From G963665495 sp963677785 (GTDB lineage: Bacteria > Desulfobacterota > Desulfovibrionia > Desulfovibrionales > Desulfovibrionaceae), in assembly GCA_963677785.2 (NCBI GenBank), contig CAXXDH010000003.1, positions 3,100,001 through 3,164,000 of the forward strand: a stretch of 64,000 nucleotides of DNA. The letters are read 5' to 3'. Every line of letters begins with the position of its first letter. Position 1 is the stretch's first letter. Of this stretch, positions 25,273 through 34,064 are shown one piece after another. Below the pieces are notes generated by a model that was not told where the DNA came from, searched no databases, and saw nothing but the letters and a program-made list of their open reading frames with translations. Made by a program: the position numbers and the translations under genes.

Positions 25273-27237
25273 CTATTGTTCAGAAACGCTGTCCGCGGTT
25301 TGTTCCTCTTTTTCAACGCGTTGCCTGTCCAGGGTGATGGCGTCGATGGCCTGCTTGGCCGCCCGGCGCAGCTGCTCATCGTTCAAGGCTTTTTTCAGTT
25401 CAGGAAGCGCAGGCGCAGCTGCTTTTCCCATTTCACCGAGCGCCAGAGCCGCTTCCTTGCGGACTTCTACGGATGCGTCATTTTGCAGGACATTCTGCAG
25501 AGCGCCGACGGCTTTGTCTCCATCTGCATCCAGCATGGCAAGCGCGCGTATGGCGGCCAGCCTGTTGCTTGTTTCCTGGTGTTGCAGCTGCGAAAGAATG
25601 TAGTCCCAGCCCTGACCGTCGATTTCGGCCAGCGCATAACCCGCATTCACCCGTTCGTCCATATCCTTTGCCCGAATAAAGGCCTCGCGCAGGGCGGGGA
25701 AGGCCGCTGCGGCTTTCGGCCCGATGTAGCCCAGGGCCAGGAGTGCGTTTTTGCGTACCTGCGGATCCGTATCCACAAGACTCTTTTCCAGGTCGGCAAC
25801 GGCGCTTTCGGCATCGGGGCCGATCATTCCGAGAGCTGTGGCGGCAATGGCGCGGATCTGTGCTTCCGGGTTCTGCAAGGAGTCCCGCAAGGACTGGATG
25901 CCGCTTTCCCCGATCTTGCCCAACGAATAGGCCGCCATGGTGCGGACGGTCTGGTCCGGATCACTGAGCGCCTTTTTCAGGCCGGGAACCGCCTCCTTGG
26001 CGGCAACGCCGATTTCTCCAAGCGCGTCCGCGGCTTCACTGCGTACGGCCGGGTCCCGGTCGGACATGAGCTCCATAAGTCCGCCTACCGCCGGGGCGGC
26101 GGCTCCTCCGCAGGCGCCGAGCGCATGGGCGGCTTTCTGGCGGATATCCGGATTGATGTCCTGCAGGGCTTTGGTCAATGCCGGAATGGCGGGGATGCCG
26201 ATTCTGCCCAGGGCATAGGTGGCGTAGAGGCGGGTGATGGGACTATTGCTTTTTAGCGCCCGCATCAACTGGGGAACGGCGGCAGCGCCGATACGCCCGA
26301 GCGAGATGGTAGCCGCGTTGTTGATTTCGATATTGGGATCGGCCAGCAGTTCGATGAGTTGCCCCACGGCCTCGCCGGCGGCGGGGCCTGCCCAGCCGAT
26401 GGCGTAGATGGCGTTTTCCTTGACGGAGTCGTCCGGAGAATGGAGCCGTTGCAGCAGCAATGTCACCGCATCCGGACCAATGATACGCAGGGCGTAGGCG
26501 GCGTTTTCCCGGTCGGCTACGGAGCCGCTTCTGAGGATGTGGAACAAGGCTTCAAAGCCGGTTGGTCCGATTTTTTTCAGGGTCTGGGCCACGGCGAGCC
26601 GGACAAACGGGCTGTGGTCTTGCAGCAGATGCAGCAGGGCGGGCAGGGCCGGTTCGGCTCCGGCGTCCAGATCTCCCAGGGCCAGGACCACGGCCTGGCG
26701 TACGCTCGGGCTGCTGTCGTTCAAGGATCGGGAGAGAGTTTGCAGGCTTTGCTTCTGTTGGGGGCCGATGGCCGCAATGGCGTAGGCTGTGGCAATGCGT
26801 ACGTCCGGAATGGGATCTTCCATGAGGCTGCAAAGCTGGGGCAGGGCGTCCGCAGCCGCTGGCCCGAGCAATTGCAGGCTGGCGGCGCTTTCGGCGCGGA
26901 CTTCCGGCGTATCGTCATACAACGCGTTGCGCAGGGGCTTCAGGGCGATATCCGGCGGCGCGGCAATGTCTCCCAGGGCCATGGCCGCTGCCGTACGTAC
27001 GAGCGGATCCGAATCGTTGCTCAGCGTCTCGGCCAGCGGACGCGCCGCATCCAGGGCTGCCGGGCCCATGGCGCCCAGGTTTTCCGCCGCATTTTTTCGC
27101 GTGTTCCAATCCGCGGCCTGCAGCTCCCGTATGAGTTGGGGAATGTCGGGCATCGGGTCCTGTCCCCAGGCCGGTTCGCAGAAAGCAAACACAAGAAAAA
27201 CGACTGCAACTGCTTTGCAAAATGTGCGCATGCGCAT
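25273..27237 (-). CDS. Exported HEAT-repeat protein
   Basis: About 654 residues: a signal peptide (hydrophobic core then EPAWGQ) and some 17-18 tandem HEAT/PBS-lyase-type repeats of 31-40 residues, each with an (A/V)R.xAAxALGxIG core. The solenoid spans almost the whole mature protein, and a short charged C-terminal tail follows. Such proteins are binding scaffolds; no catalytic motif is seen. The high internal repetition means copy number could vary between strains. It lies downstream of a small gene and a SPOR protein on the same strand, so an envelope function is likely. Confidence 0.88.
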   Translation of the reverse strand: MRMRTFCKAVAVVFLVFAFCEPAWGQDPMPDIPQLIRELQAADWNTRKNAAENLGAMGPAALDAARPLAETLSNDSDPLVRTAAAMALGDIAAPPDIALKPLRNALYDDTPEVRAESAASLQLLGPAAADALPQLCSLMEDPIPDVRIATAYAIAAIGPQQKQSLQTLSRSLNDSSPSVRQAVVLALGDLDAGAEPALPALLHLLQDHSPFVRLAVAQTLKKIGPTGFEALFHILRSGSVADRENAAYALRIIGPDAVTLLLQRLHSPDDSVKENAIYAIGWAGPAAGEAVGQLIELLADPNIEINNAATISLGRIGAAAVPQLMRALKSNSPITRLYATYALGRIGIPAIPALTKALQDINPDIRQKAAHALGACGGAAAPAVGGLMELMSDRDPAVRSEAADALGEIGVAAKEAVPGLKKALSDPDQTVRTMAAYSLGKIGESGIQSLRDSLQNPEAQIRAIAATALGMIGPDAESAVADLEKSLVDTDPQVRKNALLALGYIGPKAAAAFPALREAFIRAKDMDERVNAGYALAEIDGQGWDYILSQLQHQETSNRLAAIRALAMLDADGDKAVGALQNVLQNDASVEVRKEAALALGEMGKAAAPALPELKKALNDEQLRRAAKQAIDAITLDRQRVEKEEQTADSVSEQ

Positions 27238-27256
27238 GGCCCCGAAGTTGAAAGTG

Positions 27257-27514
27257 TCAGTCCGCTGCATCTCCCATGCCCATTTGGGCTTTCACCTCAT
27301 TCAGATCTTTGTGGCATTGCTGGAGAATTTTTTGTGCAAAGGCAATGGCCACGCGTTTGGCGTCATCCTCCGAAGGTATTTTATCCCGCAAGGAACGGTT
27401 GGCAACCTGAATTTTCCAGCCAGGCCCTCCCATCTGTTCGTAGACAATTCCAACCATCAGTACGCCGCCCATGGTGAATGTGTACGTCGAGTCGTCCTTT
27501 TTGATCCATTCCAT
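27257..27514 (-). CDS. Hypothetical protein
   Basis: 85 residues from the ATG at 27514, which has GGA spaced 8 nt upstream; another ATG lies 12 nt earlier. The N-terminal half looks beta-rich (TYTFTMGGVLMVGIVYEQ) and the C-terminal half is a charged helix. No signal peptide and no known family recognised. It is packed between the SPOR and HEAT genes in one apparent operon. Confidence 0.65.
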   Translation of the reverse strand: MEWIKKDDSTYTFTMGGVLMVGIVYEQMGGPGWKIQVANRSLRDKIPSEDDAKRVAIAFAQKILQQCHKDLNEVKAQMGMGDAAD

Positions 27515-27541
27515 GCTCTTTTCCATCCTTGGTATCTGGCG

Positions 27542-28426
27542 TTACTCATAAGGCACGGTGCGGGTTTTCAGAAAACTGGCGTCAACGTTGTTCAATGTCG
27601 GGCGTTTGCCCTCCTTTTGCGCGAAACTATCCGCAAGTCTTGAAGCCTGGTCCTGGGTTTTGGCATAGCCCACGCTCACCACAAACCATTCTTTGTCCTG
27701 CGAATCATAGAGTTTGATGATCAGCGGATCATACCCTTTGCTTTTGTAGTTTTTGGCTGTTTGCACCGCGTTGTTGAGAATCTGAAAAGAAAAGATCTGC
27801 AGCAGGTAGACTTTTTCCACTTCTGCCTCTTGCGTGGCGGCTGGGCCGGGAGCGGGGGCAGGAGCAGAGGAGGAGGAAGCCACGGCCGGTGTTGCAGGTT
27901 TTTGAGGCGCCTGCGGCGCTTGCGGGGCTTTGGGCGCGCTGACGGCCGGAGTTTTTGGGGCTGCAATGACGGGTTCGTCGTATTCTTCCTGATCGGAAGC
28001 AGTCTCCGTGGTCTTGGGCTCGGCTTTTTTGGGCGGTGTGACTTTGGGCTCGGCTTTTTTGTCCGATCCGGTTCCCAGTTTGACGATGGTGTTGGTGTTG
28101 GTGTGCACCACGTCGTATTCGATGCTGACTTTTTTGTTTAATGCGCTGGCCGCGTCAATGGCGTCCACAATGGAGGCATAGCTGCCCATTTGTGCGAAAT
28201 AATACGTGGTGCCGTCTGATTCTTCCGTATACATGTAGCTCGGATAGCCGAGGCCTGAAATCATTTCGACAAAATTCCAGACCTCGTTTTTATCCAAAGG
28301 CAGCCTGAATTGCACGGAATAGTGTTCCTGTTCGGTTTGGGCGCTTGCTGCCGGTGGATTGGCGACGGACAAGAGACAGCCAATCATGAAGAGCAAAGCG
28401 GCAAGACATGGTTTCAAACGCATCAT
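27542..28426 (-). CDS. Exported SPOR-domain protein
   Basis: 294 residues. It has a signal peptide (about 1-29), an N-terminal domain that itself looks like a SPOR-type fold (about 35-110), and a Pro/Ala/Lys-rich linker (about 115-205). The C-terminal SPOR domain (about 208-288) begins VYLLQIFSFQILNNA. SPOR domains bind denuded septal peptidoglycan, so a cell-wall or division role is likely. It is followed by the 85-residue and HEAT-repeat genes and preceded by the aminotransferase. Confidence 0.82.
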   Translation of the reverse strand: MMRLKPCLAALLFMIGCLLSVANPPAASAQTEQEHYSVQFRLPLDKNEVWNFVEMISGLGYPSYMYTEESDGTTYYFAQMGSYASIVDAIDAASALNKKVSIEYDVVHTNTNTIVKLGTGSDKKAEPKVTPPKKAEPKTTETASDQEEYDEPVIAAPKTPAVSAPKAPQAPQAPQKPATPAVASSSSAPAPAPGPAATQEAEVEKVYLLQIFSFQILNNAVQTAKNYKSKGYDPLIIKLYDSQDKEWFVVSVGYAKTQDQASRLADSFAQKEGKRPTLNNVDASFLKTRTVPYE

Positions 28427-28456
28427 GCAAACCCCCAGGAAGCGCGCGGCTTCAGC

Positions 28457-29677
28457 TTAACTGTTGCAAAAATCGCCAAGGCAGGCGCCCAGACGGGCAA
28501 TGCCTTGTGAAATGGTATCCTCATCGGCGTTGGAAAAATTCAGCCGGAACGATCGCTGGCCGCCGCCATCCGTATAAAAAGGCGTACCCGGCACAAAAGC
28601 AACGTTCTTTTCTATGGCTTTATCAAAAAGTTCGCGTGCCGAATACCCTTGAGGCATGGTGCACCACAAAAACATTCCTCCGGCCGGACGCGTGACCCGG
28701 ATTTGCGATGGAAAATGCTGTTCGGTGCAGCGAATCATATGCTCGCACTGCTGGCCATAGCGTTGGCGGATTTTCTGGATATGGGCATCCAGGTCGTTGT
28801 CCATGAGGAAGCGGTGCAGGATACGCTGGGTCAGGATGCTTGTGTGCAGGTCCGTGCCTTGTTTGGCCGTGACGATCTGGCGGATAAGTTCGCGGTCGCC
28901 CATGATCCAGCCCAGCCGCAGACCGGGCGCGGTGATTTTGGAAAACGACCCCAGCAGCAGACCGTTGCGTTCGAGCAGCGCGCGCGAAAGCGGCGGCAAC
29001 GGTTCTCCCTGGTAGCGCAATTCTCCGTACGCATCGTCTTCGAGAAACAGGATGTCGCGTTCTTCGAGCATTTTCGCGATGGCGCGGCGTTTTTCCAGGC
29101 AGTAACTCAGTCCGGTGGGGTTCTGAAAGTTGGGGACGCCGTAGAACAGCTTCAGCCCCGGTTTCCGGAGGCGTTCGTCCAGTTGCTCCAGGTCCGGGCC
29201 GTCTTCAAGCAGTTCCACTGTTTGAAAGAGCACTTCAAACAGTGAAAAAGTCTGGATCGCTCCCAGGTACCCCGGCCGTTCGATGAGTACCGTATCCCCT
29301 TTATTTAGGAGAACTTTGGAGGCCAGGTCCAAGGACTGCTGGGATCCGCTGGTGATGACGATTTCGTCGGGCGAAACATCGATGCCTTTTTTGGCGCGAT
29401 AGCGTTCGGCAATGAATTCGCGCAGCGGCGGATAGCCTTCTGTGGTGGCATACTGGAGTGCGCTGCAGCCGTCTTCGGCCAGCACTGCGTTGGCCGCTTC
29501 CTGCATCGCCCGTGTCGGGAAAAGTTCCGGGTTGGGAAGCCCGCCGGCAAAGGAAATTATGGATGGGTTATCCGTGACCTTCAGAATTTCGCGGATAAAG
29601 GATTTCTGAGTGTGCAACATACGCTGGGCCAGTTTGGTATTCAGGCCATTGTCCGGAGATTGTGTTTGGGTTTGCAT
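28457..29677 (-). CDS. PLP-dependent aminotransferase (class I/II, LysN/MocR-catalytic type)
   Basis: 406 residues. It shows the fold-type-I start with FAGGLPNPELFP near 45, a GYPPLREFIAER block, ITSGSQQSLDLASKV, YGVPNFQNPTG, FLEDDAYGELRY, and the PLP-lysine in LGSFSKITAPGLRLGW. No N-terminal GntR domain is present, so it is an enzyme such as 2-aminoadipate or broad-range amino-acid transaminase. Its 5' part and upstream region are duplicated about 3.4 kb away, where a decaying copy lies beside hypC. Confidence 0.92.
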   Translation of the reverse strand: MQTQTQSPDNGLNTKLAQRMLHTQKSFIREILKVTDNPSIISFAGGLPNPELFPTRAMQEAANAVLAEDGCSALQYATTEGYPPLREFIAERYRAKKGIDVSPDEIVITSGSQQSLDLASKVLLNKGDTVLIERPGYLGAIQTFSLFEVLFQTVELLEDGPDLEQLDERLRKPGLKLFYGVPNFQNPTGLSYCLEKRRAIAKMLEERDILFLEDDAYGELRYQGEPLPPLSRALLERNGLLLGSFSKITAPGLRLGWIMGDRELIRQIVTAKQGTDLHTSILTQRILHRFLMDNDLDAHIQKIRQRYGQQCEHMIRCTEQHFPSQIRVTRPAGGMFLWCTMPQGYSARELFDKAIEKNVAFVPGTPFYTDGGGQRSFRLNFSNADEDTISQGIARLGACLGDFCNS

Positions 29678-29734
29678 GGCGGTTTACTCTATGTGTAAAA
29701 AAAAGGTTGGGGGCGAGCCGTCCCATAAATAAGA

Positions 29735-29759
29735 CGGCGCAGGGCAGAGCCCTGCGCCG
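29735..29759 (-). terminator. GC-rich hairpin between hypC remnant and aminotransferase
   Basis: A 10-bp perfect stem (CGGCGCAGGG / CCCTGCGCCG) with a 5-nt loop; the minus-strand downstream sequence is only moderately U-rich. An identical hairpin is in the other repeat copy at 33140-33164. Confidence 0.55.
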
Positions 29760-29815
29760 CATGTCAGCAATGAAAATAAAACGTGTTCTGTCTGCGGCGG
29801 TCGGCTAAAAGCCTG

Positions 29816-29882
29816 TCAGAAATTGGCGACTTCTCCCTGGGCTTTGATCATGTCCCGCAGGATGGTCAGGGTTTCTTCCGCG
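29816..29882 (-). pseudogene. hypC 3' remnant
   Basis: The last ~21 codons of a HypC reading frame, ending AQGEVANF. It corresponds to the end of the intact hypC at 33221-33466, with several amino-acid changes (for example Ile for Leu and Val for Ala). It is cut off at 29882 by the AT-rich island. The differences suggest it comes from a diverged strain or an old duplication, not a fresh copy. Confidence 0.8.
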
Positions 29883-29907
29883 TTACAACAAAAAAAGCCA
29901 ATGTTTT

Positions 29908-30561
29908 CTACTTAGGCGCATTTACAACTTCATAAACGATCCGGTTGCCATCTTTTTGGTCTATAACCTGAACTTTGGATATTACCAATTTAACTTTATA
30001 ATCAGCAGAAGCCGATTTATATTTAGAATAAATGACTGTTTCCAAATTCCTATTAATAGATCCACAATATTTTCTGCCATATACGAATCGCTTGGCCTTT
30101 TTTTTGTCCATAGGAAGACCATCGATAATATCAGGATTTACAAAAGATACTTGAAAAGAAGGAGGTAACGATCCAGCTCCCCATGGACTTTTAATGTTAT
30201 AATAATTTGCTGTTGTCAGAGGATGGAAACTGAATTGAGCTTTATCAAAGTCATAGTCACCGAATTCTACATTAGTTCGAATAATATACTCATCATCATG
30301 GTTATATAGCTTCAAATCGCGAGCAATAAGCTCTTTGGTCTCCTCTTTCCTTTCGTCAAGTGCAAACTCATCATTTTCGTATTGCTGCCATATTTGAGGA
30401 CGAAATGCTTTCATCCAATCTTCAACAAATTTAGAATAAATTGTATCTCCAGTTTCTGACATGTAAGCAATGAGGATGTTATGATAGTCTAAATCTTTTG
30501 CATATGCATTTGAACAAAAAAATACTGAAAATAGTATAAGTAGTATTGTATAAAATTTCAT
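29908..30561 (-). CDS. Exported protein of unknown function, possibly DUF4852-like
   Basis: 217 residues with a clear signal peptide (MKFYTILLILFSVFFCSNAYA). The mature part has a helical YSKFVEDWMKAF segment, an EFGDYDFDKAQFSFHPL strand region and a C-terminal beta stretch. It resembles DUF4852 proteins as I remember them, without certainty. The gene is strongly AT-rich, lies in the island and probably forms a unit with the next upstream gene (22-nt gap). No mobility gene accompanies it. A periplasmic or secreted location is likely. Confidence 0.7.
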   Translation of the reverse strand: MKFYTILLILFSVFFCSNAYAKDLDYHNILIAYMSETGDTIYSKFVEDWMKAFRPQIWQQYENDEFALDERKEETKELIARDLKLYNHDDEYIIRTNVEFGDYDFDKAQFSFHPLTTANYYNIKSPWGAGSLPPSFQVSFVNPDIIDGLPMDKKKAKRFVYGRKYCGSINRNLETVIYSKYKSASADYKVKLVISKVQVIDQKDGNRIVYEVVNAPK

Positions 30562-30583
30562 TGTAGTATCCTTTTGGTAGAAG

Positions 30584-31848
30584 CTAAAGTTCTGGTTTTA
30601 TGTCCTGCATTTTTTTTATCTTATTCTCAGGGGTATTAACTAGATCAATAAGTAACTTATACTTGCCGCTAAGAATTCCATTTTTCTTATATTCTGTAAC
30701 GTAAATATATAAAGGATGATCTAGAGCCCAATGACTGTAGCGAGGGTAATGACTGTTATGCTTGAATTCTTTTGTTGAAATTCCATAAAAATATTCGCCT
30801 GGATGTCCTTGAATGTCAGTTAAAGGTTTGCCATATTTTTTTAGGATCAGTTTTTCGACATAATCTTGAGAAGCTTCAATATTGGTTTCATACCGGAATT
30901 TATATATGATACCGTCCTTATGAAAAACATCAAGCCGAAACGTTCCAGATGGTTCGTTTATCATCAATGCATCGCAACTTATCCCCGCCGGACAAAATGT
31001 GATCCAATTAAAAAGGCGTCCGGGACGTTCAATTTTATTCCAATTGTGCTGTTGGGCGTACTCGTTAACTTCATCTGGAGTCATACTAACTTTTAGCCCT
31101 CTGACATCAAAATCCCCAGGTTTTCCATTTTTTCCAAGTGTATCGTTGAAGACCAGTTCTTTTACACTTTGTTTTGCTGGAATATCAAAATTTTTTTCGT
31201 ATAATAATTGATTTTTTGTATTGTAAAGTTCAATCTTTGATGCAAATCCGTAAAGCTCAGCCTGTTCACCACGTTGTGTTGGCTCGATAGTCGGCAAGTA
31301 AAATGAGGGACTATTTTTTGTTAAATTAGTAAAATATATGATGGCATTTCCTTCGACAGTTTTTGAACTTTTAGACATTTTTTTAAAAAATTTCGAATGG
31401 TTTGCTAAATCGTCCAACGGAAAAGTATTAATCTGTTGGGCATTTTCAAAATGAAGCCCTAAATATGATTTGAAAGGATCATATCCTTTTCCAATTCCAA
31501 CTAACATGAAAGGAGAACCAACTTGCAAAGTATTTTTATTTTGATCAGGAGTATAGCCTACTGTTATCGGGAAAGTTTTAAAACAACCGTCATATGAAAG
31601 TTGATCAAATTCCTTTTGCAAAGCTGCAATACGGGCATTACGTAACTCAACATTAGTTATTTTTTTTGTTTTATTTTCGAAGTCAGGGGATTCACCTTTA
31701 GTTTTTTTCACTAGTGCCCTGATGGTATCGTTATCAATGGTTTCATAGGAAGGACAGCTTTGTGCATTGTCTGCAAAAGCTTGGGCAGTACAAGTAAAGG
31801 CAAAAAATAATGTAAAACTTAAAACACACCATATGATTTTTTTAACAT
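30584..31848 (-). CDS. Exported protein of unknown function with frameshift in its signal-peptide codons
   Basis: The long frame (to 30584) has no ATG near its 5' end; the first usable codon inside it is a GTG at 31711. Upstream, the same frame reads through a perfect signal peptide (IIWCVLSFTLFFAFTCTAQA). An ATG with AAGGGG upstream lies at 31848, one frame off, separated by a run of seven A (31837-31843 on the plus strand). One extra A would give MLKKIIWCV and a protein of about 420 residues. The mature part has no family I recognise. Its AT-rich composition matches its island neighbour. The shift could be phase variation, slippage or a sequence error. Confidence 0.65.
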
Positions 31849-32540
31849 TTTGTATATTCCCCTTAAAGGATTTCTAGATAAGAAATTAACTATTCACGAA
31901 CAAAAAACAGAGTAAAAAATTTTACGATGGTTGGCCGCACGCTGTTTTTCTTTTGATAAAACCTCCGCTTATGTTTTTAACGGCAATAATTTTTATATGT
32001 TTATTGCTTTGTGGAATAACTATAGAGTTTAAATTTCCCTTTGAATGATACTTTCCAAGATAAGAATGCCGATCAATATTGAAAGAACTTAGCAGAATAA
32101 GTATCATGTGAAAAGCTTAGCGTTTTACTGGAAAGTTATTTTTTTAGGCTCTTCGACGTTTCCTGTGAAATTGGGATTCTCGCACGGGTTGCTCGTTTAA
32201 TTTGAGGGCAACAAGCTGATATATTTAAACTCACTGTTCTTCGCCTCTTCATGGCTTCTACAAAAATCTTCACAAGGACTGTACCAAACAGCGTGTTCCT
32301 CTGATATGCAGATGAAGGTGAAAAGTAGCCAACCAACTGGAATTTTATCCCATTGGATCGCCTATCCCGGTTAGATCCTTTCAGTCGAAAGAGATAAATT
32401 CCACAGTTTTCGTCGAAGAACCTTTTTTATAGGCTAAATCTATTTTTTTATCTAAAATTTTTATAATTTATGTTCAGCAGTACGATTAATTATTAATGAA
32501 TGTGCATTACAATTTTTTTAAAAAATTTTTCAGCACCGTT
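31849..32540. other. AT-rich island remainder without convincing genes
   Basis: Two short minus-strand frames (31922-32107 and 32136-32336, 61 and 66 codons) lack ribosome sites and recognisable products. The stretch is more AT-rich than anything else in the window and grades into the decayed aminotransferase copy. Confidence 0.5.
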
Positions 32541-33084
32541 TGATGGTTAGGCACACTATAAAATAGTTATAGCTTTGGCGGCCGGGGCAGCATTTTTCTC
32601 TGCTCCAGATCAGGGCTGTCTTCAACGTTCTTTGTTTGAAAAAGAACGTTGACCAGCAAAAAAATATGGATGGTATCAGTTAATCCTGCTATTCAATCGC
32701 TTTGTATCACCTTTGGTTGAAATAATATTGGCCAGATCCAGAGTACTGCGATCCGCTGGTGATGACGATTTCGTCGGGCGAAACATCGATGCCTTTTTTG
32801 GCGCGATAGCGTTCGGCAATGAATTCGCGCAGCGGCGGATAGCCATCTGTGGTGGCATACTGGAGTGCGCTGCAGCCGTCCTCGGCCAGCACTGCGTTGG
32901 CCGCTTCCTGCATCGCCCGTGTCGGGGAGAGTTCCGGGTTGGGGAGCCCGCCGGCAAAGGAAATAATGGATGGGTTCTCCGTGACCTTCAGAATTTCGCG
33001 GATAAAGGATTTCTGAGTGTGCAACATACGCTGGGCCAGTTTGGTGTTCAGGCCATTGTTCGGAGATTGTGTTTGGGGTTGCAT
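32540..33084 (-). pseudogene. Decaying aminotransferase copy (N-terminal part)
   Basis: From the start at 33084 the frame matches the intact aminotransferase for about 110 residues, with five substitutions, then hits a 5-nt deletion and a stop (32707). Below 32750 the match to the intact gene at 29130-29342 continues but is heavily mutated, with many G/C to A/T changes, and fades near 32540. This is the copy next to hypC, so it is probably the original location. It would encode only a truncated protein without the PLP lysine. Confidence 0.88.
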
Positions 33085-33285
33085 GGCGGTTTACTCGATG
33101 TGCAAAAAAAGGTTGGGGCGAGCCGTCCCATAAATAAGACGGCGCAGGGCAGAGCCCTGCGCCGCATGTTGCTTTGCAAATAAACGTGTTTTGCCTGCGG
33201 CGGTCAGTAGAAAAAGCCGGTTAGAAATTGGCTGCTTCTCCCTGGGCTTTGAGCATGTCCCGCAGGATATCCAGAGTTTCCTGCG
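32750..33285. repeat. Direct repeat copy R
   Basis: Partner of 29343-29882: about 536 bp, same orientation, near-identical. Left of 32750 the similarity drops sharply while homology persists, so a sharp identity boundary lies inside a once larger duplication. Confidence 0.92.
33140..33164 (-). terminator. Hairpin after hypC
   Basis: Same 10-bp GC stem and 5-nt loop as in repeat copy L, located about 55 nt beyond the hypC stop. It probably ends the hydrogenase operon transcript. Confidence 0.55.
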
Positions 33286-33466
33286 CTTCTTTCGGGTCCA
33301 GCTTGCGCAGCGCGAACCCCGCATGGACGATGATGAAGTCTCCGAGCGTGACCTGGCCTTCCAGGAGCATCAAAGAGACTTTGATCTGCGTATCGCTTTC
33401 ACCGACATTACATGTGGCCATTCCATTATCGATTTCGACGATTTTCGCCGGAATTGCCAGACACAT
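33221..33466 (-). CDS. hypC: Hydrogenase maturation chaperone HypC
   Basis: 81 residues starting MCLAIPAKIVEI, with the essential N-terminal Cys2 that in HypC/HybG carries the Fe(CN)2CO moiety and contacts the large-subunit precursor. A conserved GDFIIVHAGFAL block follows. The start follows an AAAGGAG site and lies 4 nt after the stop of the maturation protease, so the two are coupled. Its last codons are duplicated at 29816-29882. Confidence 0.96.
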   Translation of the reverse strand: MCLAIPAKIVEIDNGMATCNVGESDTQIKVSLMLLEGQVTLGDFIIVHAGFALRKLDPKEAQETLDILRDMLKAQGEAANF

Positions 33467-33470
33467 TGCA

Positions 33471-33986
33471 TTACTCCTTTACAGGGGCGTCCTGGGGCGC
33501 GCTTTGAAACGTGCCGCCAAGGGCCTTGATTTCAGTGAGAACGATTTCCATGGCCTGATCCATACGGGCCAGTGTGGTAGCGGAAAGCTCCGGACTCAAG
33601 GTGGAATAGTCTTCAGGCTCAATGCCGATGACCACGGCCTCCGGCCGGTTGCCGACCAGATCGCACATGATCAGTGTGTCGACCAGGTCGGTCTGGTGCA
33701 TGGAGTTTTTGAATGCCAGGCTTTTTCTGAGGTCTTCACCCGTAAGCCGGTACATGCTGCCGGGTACGTCGCCGCCAAGCACGGCATCCACCACTATGAC
33801 GTGTGTACAGTTGAGCAGCGGATCCATGAGCCGTGAACCCAGGGTGCCGCCGTCCATGAGGGTGACATTCTCTGAAAAGGAGTACTGCTGCATGAGGCGC
33901 TCGACAACACGTACGCCTACGCCTTCATCCGTATAGAGGATGTTACCCACGCCAAGGACAAGTATCTTAGTATCGTTTGATTCCAT
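33471..33986 (-). CDS. [NiFe] hydrogenase maturation protease (HyaD/HybD family)
   Basis: 171 residues with the family start LVLGVGNILYTDEGVGVRV, containing the nickel-binding Glu and a DAV Asp near 72, then the His/Asp region further on. These enzymes remove the C-terminal extension of the large subunit after nickel insertion; hynA here has such an extension after its last metal-binding motif. The ATG at 33986 has no clear ribosome site and lies about 20 nt after an intrinsic terminator, so expression probably depends on read-through or a small internal promoter. Confidence 0.94.
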   Translation of the reverse strand: MESNDTKILVLGVGNILYTDEGVGVRVVERLMQQYSFSENVTLMDGGTLGSRLMDPLLNCTHVIVVDAVLGGDVPGSMYRLTGEDLRKSLAFKNSMHQTDLVDTLIMCDLVGNRPEAVVIGIEPEDYSTLSPELSATTLARMDQAMEIVLTEIKALGGTFQSAPQDAPVKE

Positions 33987-33997
33987 AGTATAAGTAT

Positions 33998-34034
33998 AAA
34001 AAAAACAGGGACCCGGTGCAAGTCCGGGTCCCTG
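33998..34034 (-). terminator. Intrinsic terminator between hynA and the maturation genes
   Basis: An 11-bp perfect stem (34006-34016 with 34024-34034), a 7-nt loop and eight U on the minus strand (A at 33998-34005). It sits about 30 nt beyond the hynA stop, so most transcripts should end after the structural genes. Confidence 0.9.
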
Positions 34035-34064
34035 TAGGATGGTGAAGGTTGGAAGACCGTAATC

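Larger units (their letters stand above)
29343..29882. repeat. Direct repeat copy L (aminotransferase 5' end to hypC 3' end)
   Basis: About 540 bp that recur at 32750-33285 in the same orientation with only scattered differences. It includes the first ~110 codons of the aminotransferase, the intergenic hairpin at 29735-29759 and the last ~21 codons of a hypC reading frame. The match ends abruptly near 29882, where AT-rich island DNA starts. Confidence 0.92.

Noticed and set aside
29690..29800. Insertion sequence or integrase as the cause of the duplicated flanks
   Set aside because: No transposase-like frame, terminal inverted repeat or short target duplication was found; the repeats are simply gene segments.
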